Assembly (NCBI GenBank): GCA_005877655.1
Contig: VBOC01000152.1
Location: 1-6,543, forward strand
Direction: 5' to 3'
DNA from: Ignavibacteria bacterium
GTDB lineage: Bacteria; Bacteroidota; Ignavibacteria; UBA10030; SZUA-254
DNA length: 6,543 nt
The translations under genes and the position numbers were made by a program. Shown piece by piece: positions 6,145 to 6,543 of this stretch. How positions within the stretch are numbered: the stretch's first letter is position 1; every line of letters starts with the position of its first letter. Under the pieces are notes generated by a model. That model was given only the letters and a program-made list of their open reading frames with translations, searched no databases and had not been told where the DNA came from.

Positions 6145-6543
6145 TCAGGGCCGAACAATCTTAATCAACGCCTCGATCGCGCGTTCGTCATCGCATTGGC
6201 CGAGCCAGAAGACGGCCTCCTTCCGGACTTTGGGATTGGGGTGAGTCTTTGCGATCTTGATGATGTATTCCACGCCGCTCTGGTCCGGCAGTTGCGTGAG
6301 AGCGAACAGAGCGCTCTTCTGCACATCCGTATCGTCGGAGGAAAAGACGACGTCCTTCAATGTGGCGACTGCTTTCTCCGATGCTTTCTGACCGAGCCCG
6401 AAGGCGGCTTTTTCCCGCACTTTCTTGTCTGAATTGTTGCGCACCAGCTTGATCAACGCGTCCACCCCGCGGTCTCCTTCCATCTGGCTGATCCCGAAAA
6501 TTGCTCCCTCCCGGACTTTTTCCGAGCGGTCGGTTTCTGCCGC
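6145..6543 (-). CDS. Partial HEAT-repeat protein (3' end)
   Basis: The reading frame enters from the right window edge and ends with TGA at 6147-6145, giving 132 visible residues. The ATG at 6483-6481 is internal, because the same frame continues upstream without a stop and with matching repeat sequence, so the true start lies outside the window. Four HEAT-like repeats keep an exact 32-residue register: the KVRE/DVQK-type positions V10, V42, V74 and V106, counted from the edge. Each is followed by A-x-F-x-(L/I)-x-Q and a second helix such as ALIKLV. HEAT arrays are helical scaffolds for protein-protein contacts. This variant, with VRKEAVFWLGQ and ERAIEALIKI, is frequent in Acidobacteriota, Gemmatimonadota and FCB-related genomes. 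It converges on the operon and is probably an unrelated chromosomal neighbour. Confidence 0.85.
   Translation of the reverse strand, partial: AAETDRSEKVREGAIFGISQMEGDRGVDALIKLVRNNSDKKVREKAAFGLGQKASEKAVATLKDVVFSSDDTDVQKSALFALTQLPDQSGVEYIIKIAKTHPNPKVRKEAVFWLGQCDDERAIEALIKIVRP

Overview
The window carries a compact run of six same-strand genes (262-6064, +), flanked on the left by the 3' end of another + strand gene (2-151) and on the right by the 3' end of a convergent HEAT-repeat gene (6145-6543, -). GC content is moderately high (by eye roughly 55-60 %). The host looks like a diderm bacterium: there is a lipoprotein, a TolC-like outer-membrane-type protein and a periplasmic-adaptor-like domain. 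The FlgD-Ig-like C-terminus at the left edge and the 32-residue HEAT protein at the right edge are common in the FCB group and neighbouring uncultured phyla. Clear Shine-Dalgarno sequences before two genes argue mildly against Bacteroidota proper. The phylum is an inference and cannot be fixed from this window.

Layout: (1) 2-151, C-terminal tail of a secreted or surface protein. (2) 152-261, a non-coding gap with a possible promoter and an SD. (3) 262-1137, a predicted lipoprotein of unknown function. (4) 1158-1907, a half-length TolC-like protein with signal peptide. (5) 1904-2530, an unrecognised protein with three 16-residue repeats and a helical C-terminal domain. (6) 2565-4223, an unusual fusion of a YdjM/DUF457 membrane 'metal-dependent hydrolase' with a C-terminal HlyD/MFP-adaptor-like module. 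(7) 4242-5051, a RadA-like ATPase with zinc finger and RecA core but no Lon-like domain. (8) 5048-6064, an AAA/STAND-like ATPase with two predicted C-terminal membrane helices. (9) 6065-6144, a convergent intergenic gap with a weak hairpin. (10) 6145-6543 (-), the HEAT-repeat protein.

The ATGA overlaps (1904-1907 and 5048-5051) and gaps of 18-34 bp make genes 3-8 a likely operon. Together they look like an incomplete or unconventional envelope-spanning machine: an adaptor-like module fused to an inner-membrane hydrolase-like domain, a half-TolC for the outer membrane, a lipoprotein, one membrane-anchored ATPase and one RadA-type ATPase. No ABC, RND or MFS pump is present. The parts suggest an envelope complex with a possible DNA-related role, but its function is unknown. 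This operon is the most interesting item in the window.
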